Assembly (NCBI GenBank): GCA_947579605.1 | Contig: OX388307.1 | Location: forward strand, 19,817,237-19,881,236 | Length of the DNA stretch: 64,000 bases | Direction: 5' to 3' | From: Athripsodes cinereus | Lineage: Eukaryota; Arthropoda; Insecta; Trichoptera; Leptoceridae | In this document: in pieces, positions 48,226-58,271 of the stretch | How positions within the stretch are numbered: position 1 is the first letter of the stretch | How the letters are laid out: every line of letters begins with the position of its first letter | Translations under genes and position numbers: made by a program | The notes under the pieces: model-generated | Seen by the model: the letters and a program-made list of their open reading frames with translations, nothing else | What the model was told of the DNA's origin: nothing | Database searches by the model: none

Positions 48226-49185
48226 CTGAAAATTTAAGAACAGATTCAACGTATTTCTGCAATTGTAATTTTGAATATTGCATCTGTAAGAACACTTATT
48301 CTCATATATTAGGGTAATTTTTCCAGGTGGGACTTGTCTCAAAATGTTCTTTTACATATTATGTACCCAAATGACAACTGCATGTGAAAGTAATGTAAAA
48401 TTTACAAAATGACAGGTGTAAAGAATTGATTTTGAGTGAGCTGCTCTGCGTGACTTACACTAATATAATAAGCTGGACGTATCTAAACACTATTTATTAC
48501 TTTGTACTCATACCCGTGTAATTATATACCTACTATTTCACCTGAGAAATGACATTTTGCCTAAATTTGGAAGATTTTTTTGCACGAAATCATTTATTTG
48601 CATATTTTTAACACAATGCTGTAGCATAAAATAAATCCAGGCCCAACTAACCTACAATCATTCAACGTAAATATAATCATAGATGGATGTGCTGTAGCAT
48701 AAAATAACACCAGACCTAATTAACAGTCAAGATACGACTTTCACACACAGAAAATACAAATACTTAATTTGCTGCTTCCAAAAACAACAAAATTTCATTG
48801 TAGAATGTAAAATAATACTACAGGTCTACATTAAAATAATCCCAAAAAATTACATTTAGACTAGTCTAGATATGGAAAAGTTCCCAAAAATAGAGCAAAC
48901 AAAATACAAACCTGCATTTACGACAATTTTTGTCTTATCCCTTGAAATAATGATGTGGTTGCCAAAGTTGTTAGTCTTGCCCTGGACCTTAATGCGCTCT
49001 TTCAAATATTTCTCAAAGTTTGCAACATCGAAGATGTTGTCTTCGGCAGGATGTGTGCAATCAATGGAGAATTTAAGGGCGATCTTCTTCTTTTGTCCTT
49101 TGCCTCTGATTTTACCGCCTTTAGTCCCTTTCTTGCCCTGTCCGAAGACTTGGGGCTTCTTGGCTGTCGCGACCTTATTGACCAT
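48062..49185 (-). CDS. RpL22: Ribosomal protein L22 (eL22), two coding exons
   Basis: Component of the large cytoplasmic ribosomal subunit that binds 28S rRNA. Coding exons are 49185-48912 and 48225-48062, giving 145 residues. The N-terminal 35 residues are Lys/Gly/Gln-rich, an extension common in insects. The core follows with [25 protein letters not shown], then [15 protein letters not shown], and across the splice the conserved [24 protein letters not shown] and YELRYFNI. It ends acidic (SDNEDNEE). The intron is 686 bp with GT (48911-48910) and TTTTCAG. A further acceptor (TTTTTCAG) just 5' of the ATG implies at least one upstream untranslated exon. No defect was seen. Confidence 0.97.
48226..48911 (-). 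other. RpL22 intron
   Basis: Contains an imperfect direct repeat of about 35 bp (TGCTGTAGCATAAAATAA… at about 48621 and 48691). I searched by eye for a C/D-box snoRNA, which ribosomal-protein introns often host, and saw none. Confidence 0.5.
48912..49185 (-). CDS. RpL22: RpL22 coding exon 1
   Basis: ATG at 49185 lies 10 bp after a TTTTTCAG acceptor, so this is the second transcribed exon. It ends …KIVVNA plus one base before GTTTGT. Confidence 0.95.
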
Positions 49186-49501
49186 TGCAGATATTCTGAA
49201 AAACAATATTTATTTTAGAATAAGATGGATTTTTTTTTAATTATCACTGTTGACGAAACTAATTGTCACTGCTTTAACATTAAACACATCGATTTGCATT
49301 AAAAGAATATAAAATAATCGAAACACGTGTTACCCTGCAACGACGTAAAATTCAAAATGGCCGAATTCTTCGCAATATTTTGCTTACTTCACGTTTGACT
49401 TTGAGAAAGATATTATTTTTCTATGACAGATAAATAATAAAGGCAGAGTTACATGCTCGGGGTCGCACCGATACAATCAGATTTGCGCGAGAGTAATAAG
49501 C
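49186..49501. other. RpL22 upstream region
   Basis: Should hold the promoter and first untranslated exon. On the minus strand a plausible exon end, CGTCGTTGCAGG before GTAACACG, lies near 49334. The transcription start cannot be fixed by eye. Confidence 0.45.
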
Positions 49502-50588
49502 AGAATGTGCAAAATACTTTCAAAAAAGTATTTAAATACAAAATACAAATACTTTTGAATTTTTGTATTTCAAATACAAAATACTAAATACTACTACTAC
49601 TACTACTATACCATCACGGCATATCCCACAAGTGGGGTAGCCAGCAGACCAGCTGCATGTAAGAAACATGCAAGCTGTCCTCTTCGTGCCAATATAAAAT
49701 CAAGACATTCAGGATGGGTGGCAAACCTCATCGCTAAATACTTTTTCAAAATGGTATTTAAATACAAAATACGTATTTTCAAAATACTTTTTTAAAATAC
49801 TTTTTACAAATAGTCGAACAAGGTGTAAGACAAAAGTATTTAATATTTAAACCATTGATGAATGAAAGAGAAATTAAAAACTGGACAAGAGTATACATAA
49901 ATGGAGAAAGGGTTGACATGATTCGATATAGCATTGTTTGCAGACAATTGATTAATGCCATTGATGAATGAAAAACTGGACAAGAGTATACATAAATGGA
50001 GAAAGGGTTGACATGATTCGATATATCATTGCTTGCAGACAATGAGGATGAGCCTTAGGAAGAACTGTCAAAATAGAATTTTTTTTTTAACTAAGTCATG
50101 ACAAAATGTACGGTTGTTAGAAGAGATAAGCCGAAAATTGTCATAAATGGATTGAGTATCATCAAGCAGGTAAGAGAATTCCTGACTTGGGCTGCAAAAT
50201 AAATCAGAATGGATAATCCAAATCTGAAATCGTATGGACTACTGTAACATCATACATACAGTATACAGGACTGCTCCAGACTCTTCCTTATCGTCTTCAG
50301 ATGGTTTTTAGTGTTGCCTCCGGATCATTTACAGAGAGAATAAGAGCTGCCACATAACTTCACTACTAAGAAGTCTACACTAACTGAGAGTCCTAGAGAT
50401 ACTGGTGTTTAAACTGTGTCTCACTGTCCACAAGGCAGCACACCACCCACTGAGCTGTTCCGCTGACGAAAATGTGTGGCGAAGGCTGTGCTCAGCTTCT
50501 TAAACTCGTTGAACTTAAAAGGGCAAATACCTCTAAATTTGCAGAAAGAAGAAACAAAGTCACAGCGTCATCTGCCTGGAATAGATTG
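49502..50588. mobile_element. Second copy of composite DNA-transposon/LINE-RT element (left part)
   Basis: Begins CAGAATGTGCAAAATACTTTC and follows 45379 through the junction CAAATAGTCGAACAAGGTGT into the same RT remnant, which extends further here: a C-terminal part near 50400-50580 reads LNCVSLSTR and KFAERRNKVTASSAWNR in broken frames. A family 3 element sits inside it (49591-49735), and about 85 bp of the RT remnant is tandemly doubled (about 49853-50041). The right part is lost at the LTR element inserted at 50589. Confidence 0.72.
49591..49735 (-). mobile_element. Family 3 short element (minus copy)
   Basis: Starts with (ACT)n, the inverse of the TAG tail, then ACCATCACGGCATATCCCAC and ends …CAAACCTCATCGCT. 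AAATACT-type sequence on both sides is consistent with a target duplication. It is the closest copy to 28401. Confidence 0.85.
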
Positions 50589-52490
50589 TGTATCGAACGT
50601 CGCTCCCCCACAGCGTGCGCGTACCTAGCGGCGACTGGGTAGTGTACGGCTGTGACGCGATACTATGAGTATCGTGCGCCGGTGACTCGCAAAATTAGGA
50701 AAAAATAAGAAAAATCAAATAATGTTATTAGAACATCGTGTGTGACACCATTCGATAGCCCAGTAAATTTCATACATATGTAGAGGTGAATCATTGCAAT
50801 GAGGGCACCGTAACGGAAGTTACGGATTTTAATGTGTTTTTCCTGATTTTGCGAGTCTACGCGCGTGTGTAAGACACTCTCTTACATGCGCGGCCGGTTG
50901 TGTTGAAGCATCACACCGCCTCACGCAGCGAGTGACTGCGTGTAGAGGCGAGTTGTATTGCATTGATAATATTAATATTGTAATTGTTTGAATATATCAA
51001 GTTTGGATATAAGTTTACTAGAATGTGTAAATATGTTAATATGAACAAGTGTACGAGTGAGAAGTACGGAAGTTCGTCATTGTTGTAATATGTGTAATAT
51101 GCGTTCGTTACATGATATGTGAACATGTTTGAATGAGAGCGTGTATGCTTGTTAAGTATGTTGTAGAACGAATAAGTGAGATTCGTGTCGCATCATATTC
51201 ATGTGTTACCATTGTATGTATATGAGCTAGACTTTGGGAATATGTGTGAAGTTCCTGTAATGCAAATGTTTGTGAGATGAAGTATGCAGAGTTTGTGTGA
51301 GCCAGAGATAGATGTATATTGTGAAATACCTATAAGGCTGAAGCACTTAGAATGTTTACGATCTTATTAGTTGTATATAAAAGTTAGCTGAAATACGTTA
51401 GGTAAATAGTAAACCTCATAAGCCTGATGAGGTGATTATGTTGTATCATTAAGAACTAGTTTAAGTTATTGAAATGATATTATGTAAAATTGTCTTTCGT
51501 ATAGTAATAGCATTAATATTTTTATGTCAAGCTAGGATATAATAATATAAGTGTATTAATGTTTTGCATATCAAGTTGGATATGTGATGTTAAGTCAAGT
51601 TTGGATTTATTGTATTATCAAGTTGGATATATAATGTTAAATCAAGTTTGGATTTATTGTATTATCAAGTTGGATATGTAATGTTAAATCAAGTTGGATA
51701 TAATTGTTGCCTTTGTGTAGGGATAGCATTAGTTTGAAGCATCAAGCTAGGATGTGAAAATTATTGTTGTTTTGTATAATGGTAGCATAAATTAAATATC
51801 AAGTTTGAAATGGATCATTGCTTAGCGTAGCGGAGGTGTAGGCGTCGCACAATTTGTCTGCGACGCATGTTTCTTCGTGTGCGTTTTGCAAAAAGCGACG
51901 CATCCAGCGTTTGCGGCCGCAGAGTGAGCTCTCCGGCATGCGCTCGACCGTTAAACACGGCCGAATCACACTTGCAGCGCGAGGTTTATCGGAAGATATC
52001 TCGAGCTGTGGGTGTGATATTGCTTTGTAATTATTATCACCAAGTAGAGGGTGAAATCCCACATTGAGGGGAAATAGTTTTGTGTTCCGCTGGTAAGTGT
52101 TAAAGCCAGCAGATAGGAACGAATGTATTTTAACACAACGTAGAACCATACAATAAGTCATGTATAATGTCCTTTTGTTAGCTAGGTAACATATAACATG
52201 TAAACTTAGGTATAAGGTTGTTGTTAATGTATATTTTTAATGTTATAATTGTTTTTGGTAAATGTATGTACCATGTTATGTTTATTATGTTGAATAAATA
52301 AAGATTGTGTAGAGCCTAACGACTGTATCCCATGCGTGGGTACGTACGCTATACCGGACGTCTTGGGTTCCCACCGGGTATGTGGTGGGACGCCGCAAGC
52401 CAGTATATATACGGGTGCAGTCGCTATGGCAATACGACTTCTTCTTGCTACCTACTTGAGAGACGTGTTTTATTTACTCGGCCCCTACCT
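50589..52490 (+). repeat. 5' LTR (at least 1.9 kb)
   Basis: Start TGTATCGAACG. A zone at about 51560-51705 has tandem copies of ATCAAGTTGGATATGTAATG and TTAAATCAAGTTTGGATTTA. AATAAA is at 52293-52298. The 3' boundary is uncertain because the second copy runs into N bases. Confidence 0.82.
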
Positions 52491-53084
52491 CTGCTTCTAC
52501 AAGGACTTCGACTGGATAGATTGCTTGCTGCCTACGACCATTGGACTGACCTGGACTCGCTTTGGCCTTCACGGAGCAACATCTTCCTTGTACCGACGAA
52601 GCTTCCGACGTAGACTGTACTGTAGTGGCTGCACGCCTCGACGCTTCTCCCGACGCACCGCCGTACGCCCATTTGAACGTTCAAGATAGCCGGTGCACCA
52701 TTGGTTTATTGCCCGTGGTGTGTGCGCTTGCGAACGTTTCATTGGGGTGTGCCTAGGTGTCAAAGGTGAAGCCGCGAGTAACGTGTATCTCTCGGTTGGT
52801 TTGCTAGGCGGTCTCCGACGTACGTGGCGGGTGTTTGCCGAGTGCTTCACCTATAGACGCGATCGGATACCTACCTTGCTGGTGCGTACCTACTGCTACC
52901 GCCCCGCATACTCGTCGCCCTCAGACGAAGAACCAGCAACCCCCACTCACCCCGACTCCAGCCCATCACGGAGATTACAGTCTTTGTGCGCGCCTTCCCG
53001 GAGTCGAAGCTGTGCCGTACAAAGTGGTCCTTCGAGAGCCGGATCTTCGTTAGACGTTTCTGCGGGAGGCTGACGGCGCTGCGC

Positions 53085-54593
53085 ATGGAAGTACGCAGTG
53101 TCGGTGATCTTGTTGGCCTAGATCACTCTTCAAGACAGTGCTTCAGGGAGGACAACCGCGTCTCAAGTGGAAGAGATGACGACCCTACAACAAGGAGACT
53201 ACTGGATGGGAAGATCAACATGCAGCGGACCATGTACCAGAACGAGAGGAAGAAGCGGTGTGAGAACGCGGTGTTGGCGGCCGCTTCCCCCGCATGCAGC
53301 GAGCACATGGAGGGCGACAGCGTCGTGTCATGGACGGCTGTCTACCCCGCAAGGAAGCTCGCAGTGCCAGCTGTACCGTCGCCCTACCTACCTCAACTAG
53401 GATCAAGGGAGTTGAACGCAGGCTGGCAGTCATCGCAGAAAGATCGTTGCGATGCTGAGAACGTGTTCACCAATACAAATGTTCATATGGTGCAAGTGGA
53501 CATGATGATATTCTACAAGGAGGTCAATCAGCTGCGGATGCAAGCTAGGCAGACGCGCAAGAGGATGCAGACAACGGATGGAGCCCTAGCAGACGTGTTG
53601 GGATGGCCTATGGACTCTGACATACCTCATACGACTCCTGTAGTGTCGACGGATGGGAATTCTTCGCTAGTGAAAGTGAATGGCCCTCCGGGGCAAGTGT
53701 TAGTGCTCACTCTCTGGAAGGAGAGTTCGACAAACGCATCAATGGATGCATACAACGTCGCGGATAGTGAAACAAAGTGCCGCGTCGTGGGTGTTAGTGG
53801 TACAGCGTCGTATACATGTACACATGAAGTGAACAATCAAGTTTATTGGATTTTGTTTATAGACACTGAAGTGCATACCAAGTATTGTTATGTGATAGAA
53901 TGCAGCAAACATAATAGTGCAGTGGAACGAGTTCAAGAAGCTGTTAATACAACACTACACCCTAGTGAGATATTCGATAGGGCGACCGAAGATAATGCAA
54001 TCGGTCGTGCCGAACGCCAATCCGGAAGAACCGCGTGTGATTTTATTGGGCCAAACATCACAGCGGCGGACCGATGGAGGCTCGCGCTTGAAAACCCGCA
54101 AGTTGAGAAACGGGTTAAGAATGTGCGATGCCCTATGGCCTTCCCACGGCATAGAGGGGAATGGCAATTATTCCACGCCCGGTTGTACAACCTGTGCTGT
54201 CACAGTGGAACTGACGAGTTTAATAAAAACACTAGTGCATCATGTGGATTGTGCGGCATAGTCAACGAGTGTCCTTGTGTATACCACGGCGCTGTCAAGT
54301 TAGAGAGAAAACATTGGACAGTGAATCCAGAGATACCTTGTGAGACAGTCAGTAAAGACGTAAGTGGAATACATACGCTATGGGCTGAAAGTGAACGACA
54401 TAGCGGAGAGGCGGAACGAGAGCATCGATGTGTACGCGGTGAGGCTGTTGCGTGCCAGAGCAAGAAGGATTACGTGTGCCCTCTGCACGAGAGAGCGGTC
54501 CCAGGGCGACACATCAGTTATGTGAACGGACTGTGCGGTGATGTACATGTACAAAGTAAATGTCACAAAGGAGAGGCTAATGAACATCCTTAG
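53085..54593 (+). CDS. Novel retroelement ORF, part 1 (ends at in-frame TAG)
   Basis: The frame is open from about 52859, but its first ATG is at 53085. A GTG at 52986 also lies in frame. No known domain was recognised. The middle (about 53640-53920) looks like a compact folded domain with alternating hydrophobic residues and paired cysteines (CRVVGVSGTASYTC; YCYVIEC). About 54130-54360 is Cys-rich (NLCCHSG, CGLCGIVNECPC). The end is the first of three 19-residue repeats. TAG at 54591-54593 falls where the next two repeats have CAG and CAA, so one C-to-T change explains it. It might be a Gag-like protein, a captured gene or a lineage-specific protein. I do not assign a function. Confidence 0.62.
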   Translation: MEVRSVGDLVGLDHSSRQCFREDNRVSSGRDDDPTTRRLLDGKINMQRTMYQNERKKRCENAVLAAASPACSEHMEGDSVVSWTAVYPARKLAVPAVPSPYLPQLGSRELNAGWQSSQKDRCDAENVFTNTNVHMVQVDMMIFYKEVNQLRMQARQTRKRMQTTDGALADVLGWPMDSDIPHTTPVVSTDGNSSLVKVNGPPGQVLVLTLWKESSTNASMDAYNVADSETKCRVVGVSGTASYTCTHEVNNQVYWILFIDTEVHTKYCYVIECSKHNSAVERVQEAVNTTLHPSEIFDRATEDNAIGRAERQSGRTACDFIGPNITAADRWRLALENPQVEKRVKNVRCPMAFPRHRGEWQLFHARLYNLCCHSGTDEFNKNTSASCGLCGIVNECPCVYHGAVKLERKHWTVNPEIPCETVSKDVSGIHTLWAESERHSGEAEREHRCVRGEAVACQSKKDYVCPLHERAVPGRHISYVNGLCGDVHVQSKCHKGEANEHP

Positions 54594-54710
54594 AATGACA
54601 TGTGTACACAAAGTGAATGTCAAAGAGGAGAGGCTAAGGAACATCCTCAGAATGACATGTATCTGCAAAGTAAACGTCGAAGAGGAGAGGCTAACGAACA
54701 TCCTCAAAGT
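54540..54710 (+). repeat. In-frame 57-bp repeat x 3 (19 residues)
   Basis: Units at 54540, 54597 and 54654 start GA(T/C)(G/A)T…, share AAAG.AA.TGTC and GGAGAGGCTAA.GAACATCCT, and read …GEA(N/K)EHP. The first unit has TAG at its 18th codon. Confidence 0.92.
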
Positions 54711-55826
54711 GACGTTTGTGTGCGGAACGAAGAATGCAAAGCTGTGGCGCGGCTTCGGGGTCAGGACCAGTCCATGAAGTTCGTGAGTGAGACGGCCAGA
54801 TATGAGATCCACCGTACATCGAGGCTAGGGAGATTACTCCTTTGGTCTAAGGCACCCAAGTCGGGGTTATTAGAGACCAACAAGCCAGTGAGACCCTCCC
54901 ATCAGTTGATTTGGGAGTTTGCCAGTGAGTGGAAGAAGGCAACCATCCTTCTACTCGAGACCAGCGAAGTGACTGCATTTACTTCGCCACCGGAAAACGA
55001 CTACGTACAAGTAAGGAGCCTATGTAAGCGGCGTGTGAAACTTGTGCAAAGGTTGACCAAGTGTGTTAAAGGTCGAACCTTATATTTATTGTGCAGAAAG
55101 ACTCAAGTGAGGAGCCTATGTAAGCGGCGTGTGAAACTTGTGAAAAGGTTGACCAAGTGTGTTAAAGGTCGAACCTTATATTCATTGTGGAGAAAGACTC
55201 AAGTAAGGAGCCTATGTGAGCGGCGTGTGAAGCTGGTGAAAAAGGCGACCAAGTGTGTTAAAGGTCGATCCTTATATTCATTGCGGAAGAAGACTCCAGT
55301 AACCATGCGAAGCATGAGGAAGACTAGTGGGGATAGACATGTTGTAAAAGCCCTACTTAACAGAAGACAGAGGCGTCGCATTGCGAGCTCTATTGCCGAA
55401 AATATCGTAGCAATACACCTATACGCTGTGGATGTGTACCCTGCAGTAATAGGCTACGTGGCAATCAAAGAAAAGCAAGATTCCATCAGTTACTCATCGG
55501 ATCTTAAGATGGGGGGAGTTCGAGTGAAGCATATGGATTGCAGTGCGATCAAGAAGAAGCAAGACTCTAAGAGCCACCAGTTAAATCTTAAGACGGGGGG
55601 AGTTGGAATGAAGCGTTTCAGTCACCGCGGGATGAACCCGCAACCACCAATCAACGCGCCAAGGAACAGCCGTGAAAGTGCGTGTCTACTAAGAGCCAGT
55701 GGGCAGCAGCGGCAGCATCAAGGCCTCAAAGAAGTGGACGCGGCCCCGGTGAGGATGACATCATCTACCACACCCGTGAAGTTCACGGGAATCGCGAGCG
55801 TGGGAATCGCGAGTTCTTGTTTGTAG
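54600..55826 (+). CDS. Novel retroelement ORF, part 2 (same frame after TAG)
   Basis: Continues in the same frame as part 1 for 408 codons. It contains the remaining 19-residue repeats, an aromatic/basic segment (LGRLLLWSKAPKSG), three 32-residue basic repeats at 55008-55295 (RSLCKRRVKLV, TKCVKGRTLY), and a duplicated segment with KKKQDS and KTGGVGMK. It ends TAG at 55824-55826, 23 bp before the 3' LTR. The strong basic character suggests nucleic-acid binding, but this is inference. If the internal TAG is read through, both parts form one product. Confidence 0.6.
   Translation: MCTQSECQRGEAKEHPQNDMYLQSKRRRGEANEHPQSDVCVRNEECKAVARLRGQDQSMKFVSETARYEIHRTSRLGRLLLWSKAPKSGLLETNKPVRPSHQLIWEFASEWKKATILLLETSEVTAFTSPPENDYVQVRSLCKRRVKLVQRLTKCVKGRTLYLLCRKTQVRSLCKRRVKLVKRLTKCVKGRTLYSLWRKTQVRSLCERRVKLVKKATKCVKGRSLYSLRKKTPVTMRSMRKTSGDRHVVKALLNRRQRRRIASSIAENIVAIHLYAVDVYPAVIGYVAIKEKQDSISYSSDLKMGGVRVKHMDCSAIKKKQDSKSHQLNLKTGGVGMKRFSHRGMNPQPPINAPRNSRESACLLRASGQQRQHQGLKEVDAAPVRMTSSTTPVKFTGIASVGIASSCL
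55008..55295 (+). repeat. In-frame 96-bp repeat x 3 (32 residues)
   Basis: Units start at 55008, 55104 and 55200 with CAAGT(A/G)AGGAGCCTATGT, and each encodes a Lys/Arg/Cys-rich segment. Frame conservation in all units supports real coding. Confidence 0.93.
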
Positions 55827-55839
55827 TGAGGGAAACCTC

Positions 55840-55849
55840 ACGGGGGGAG
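55840..55849 (+). promoter_or_regulatory. Polypurine tract
   Basis: ACGGGGGGAG directly before the TGTATCG of the 3' LTR. Two similar G6AGT tracts lie upstream at 55511-55520 and 55595-55604 within the ORF repeats. Confidence 0.8.
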
Positions 55850-57751
55850 TGTATCGAACGTCGCTCCCCCACAGCGTGCGCGTACCTAGCGGCGACTGGG
55901 TAGTGTACGGCTGTGACGCGATACTATGAGTATCGTGCGCCGGTGACTCGCAAAATTAGGAAAAAATAAGAAAAATCAAATAATGTTATTAGAACATCGT
56001 GTGTGACACCATTCGATAGCCCAGTAAATTTCATACATATGTAGAGGTGAATCATTGCAATGAGGGCACCGTAACGGAAGTTACGGATTTTAATGTGTTT
56101 TTCCTGATTTTGCGAGTCTACGCGCGTGTGTAAGACACTCTCTTACATGCGCGGCCGGTTGTGTTGAAGCATCACACCGCCTCACGCAGCGAGTGACTGC
56201 GTGTAGAGGCGAGTTGTATTGCATTGATAATATTAATATTGTAATTGTTTGAATATATCAAGTTTGGATATAAGTTTACTAGAATGTGTAAATATGTTAA
56301 TATGAACAAGTGTACGAGTGAGAAGTACGGAAGTTCGTCATTGTTGTAATATGTGTAATATGCGTTCGTTACATGATATGTGAACATGTTTGAATGAGAG
56401 CGTGTATGCTTGTTAAGTATGTTGTAGAACGAATAAGTGAGATTCGTGTCGCATCATATTCATGTGTTACCATTGTATGTATATGAGCTAGACTTTGGGA
56501 ATATGTGTGAAGTTCCTGTAATGCAAATGTTTGTGAGATGAAGTATGCAGAGTTTGTGTGAGCCAGAGATAGATGTATATTGTGAAATACCTATAAGGCT
56601 GAAGCACTTAGAATGTTTACGATCTTATTAGTTGTATATAAAAGTTAGCTGAAATACGTTAGGTAAATAGTAAACCTCATAAGCCTGATGAGGTGATTAT
56701 GTTGTATCATTAAGAACTAGTTTAAGTTATTGAAATGATATTATGTAAAATTGTCTTTCGTATAGTAATAGCATTAATATTTTTATGTCAAGCTAGGATA
56801 TAATAATATAAGTGTATTAATGTTTTGCATATCAAGTTGGATATGTGATGTTAAGTCAAGTTTGGATTTATTGTATTATCAAGTTGGATATATAATGTTA
56901 AATCAAGTTTGGATTTATTGTATTATCAAGTTGGATATGTAATGTTAAATCAAGTTGGATATAATTGTTGCCTTTGTGTAGGGATAGCATTAGTTTGAAG
57001 CATCAAGCTAGGATGTGAAAATTATTGTTGTTTTGTATAATGGTAGCATAAATTAAATATCAAGTTTGAAATGGATCATTGCTTAGCGTAGCGGAGGTGT
57101 AGGCGTCGCACAATTTGTCTGCGACGCATGTTTCTTCGTGTGCGTTTTGCAAAAAGCGACGCATCCAGCGTTTGCGGCCGCAGAGTGAGCTCTCCGGCAT
57201 GCGCTCGACCGTTAAACACGGCCGAATCACACTTGCAGCGCGAGGTTTATCGGAAGATATCTCGAGCTGTGGGTGTGATATTGCTTTGTAATTATTATCA
57301 CCAAGTAGAGGGTGAAATCCCACATTGAGGGGAAATAGTTTTGTGTTCCGCTGGTAAGTGTTAAAGCCAGCAGATAGGAACGAATGTATTTTAACACAAC
57401 GTAGAACCATACAATAAGTCATGTATAATGTCCTTTTGTTAGCTAGGTAACATATAACATGTAAACTTAGGTATAAGGTTGTTGTTAATGTATATTTTTA
57501 ATGTTATAATTGTTTTTGGTAAATGTATGTACCATGTTATGTTTATTATGTTGAATAAATAAAGATTGTGTAGAGCCTAACGACTGTATCCCATGCGTGG
57601 GTACGTACGCTATACCGGACGTCTTGGGTTCCCACCGGGTATGTGGTGGGACGCCGCAAGCCAGTATATATACGGGTGCAGTCGCTATGGCAATACGACT
57701 TCTTCTTGCTACCTACTTGAGAGACGTGTTTTATTTACTCGGCCCCTACCT
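55850..57751 (+). repeat. 3' LTR, truncated by gap
   Basis: Matches 50589-52490 throughout by eye; cut by N bases at 57752. Confidence 0.85.
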
Positions 57752-57951
57752 NNNNNNNNNNNNNNNNNNNNNNNNNNNNNNNNNNNNNNNNNNNNNNNNN
57801 NNNNNNNNNNNNNNNNNNNNNNNNNNNNNNNNNNNNNNNNNNNNNNNNNNNNNNNNNNNNNNNNNNNNNNNNNNNNNNNNNNNNNNNNNNNNNNNNNNNN
57901 NNNNNNNNNNNNNNNNNNNNNNNNNNNNNNNNNNNNNNNNNNNNNNNNNNN
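57752..57951. other. Assembly gap (200 N)
   Basis: Exactly 200 N, so probably a placeholder of unknown true length, placed at the end of a long duplicated sequence. Confidence 0.98.
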
Positions 57952-58271
57952 TCACTACACTCGTTTTCCTACACCGGGATCAAATTGGTATCAGGGCGCA
58001 CACTTTTTGTTAAACGGTTCTTAAAAATGGGGAAGGTTAGTCACAGCTACATTCCATATTCCATAGCGCGCGCGCGCGCATCTCAACAGATATCGTGAAG
58101 ACGGAGAAATCCGAACGACAAACGAAAATAAAAGACGACATGTTTCGTTGTAGCTGCGTTCTATCTGTGGTGCATCGTTGTTTTGTCGTAAAATTATTAA
58201 TGGCGTTGATTGTGAAAACGTTGTAATAAGTGATAAAGTATTTCGGAGATCATCGTCATTATGAGTGCGAG
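57952..58271 (+). promoter_or_regulatory. Post-gap sequence and likely 5' region of small gene
   Basis: Holds TTGGTATCAGGGCGCAC near 57983, which resembles a retroelement primer-binding site, and a GC dinucleotide run at about 58066-58079. An in-frame TAA precedes the ATG at 58272, so 58230-58271 would be 5' UTR. Confidence 0.4.

Larger units (their letters stand above)
50589..57751 (+). mobile_element. LTR retroelement with unfamiliar interior (right end in gap)
   Basis: Two direct repeats (50589-52490 and 55850-57751, offset 5261 bp) look identical by eye, including a 120-codon frame present unchanged in both. They begin TGTATCGAACGTCGC. The second is immediately preceded by the purine tract ACGGGGGGAG, the standard second-strand primer site, which argues that they are LTRs and not a segmental duplication. 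Each has AATAAA at 52293/57554. The interior is GC-richer and carries one long frame with no recognisable protease, RT, RNase H or integrase. The true LTR end lies past 52490 and, in the right copy, in the gap. The element interrupts the composite element at 49502. Confidence 0.82.

Noticed and set aside
48226..48911. snoRNA in the RpL22 intron
   Set aside because: No paired C and D boxes on the transcribed strand were found by eye.
48872..49240. 122-codon frame opposite RpL22
   Set aside because: Antisense shadow of RpL22 exon 1; low complexity from its Lys/Gly-rich codons.
51799..52161. 120-codon minus frame, repeated at 57060-57422
   Set aside because: Lies within the LTR and appears twice only because the LTR does; no motif and no independent support.
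52693..53073. 126-codon plus frame before the novel ORF
   Set aside because: Different frame from the long ORF; overlaps other frames in the same GC-rich segment and has no motif.
50589..57751. Simple segmental duplication as the cause of the 5.3-kb-offset repeat
   Set aside because: The purine tract abutting the second copy and the TG start fit LTRs better, though an assembly artefact next to the gap cannot be excluded.
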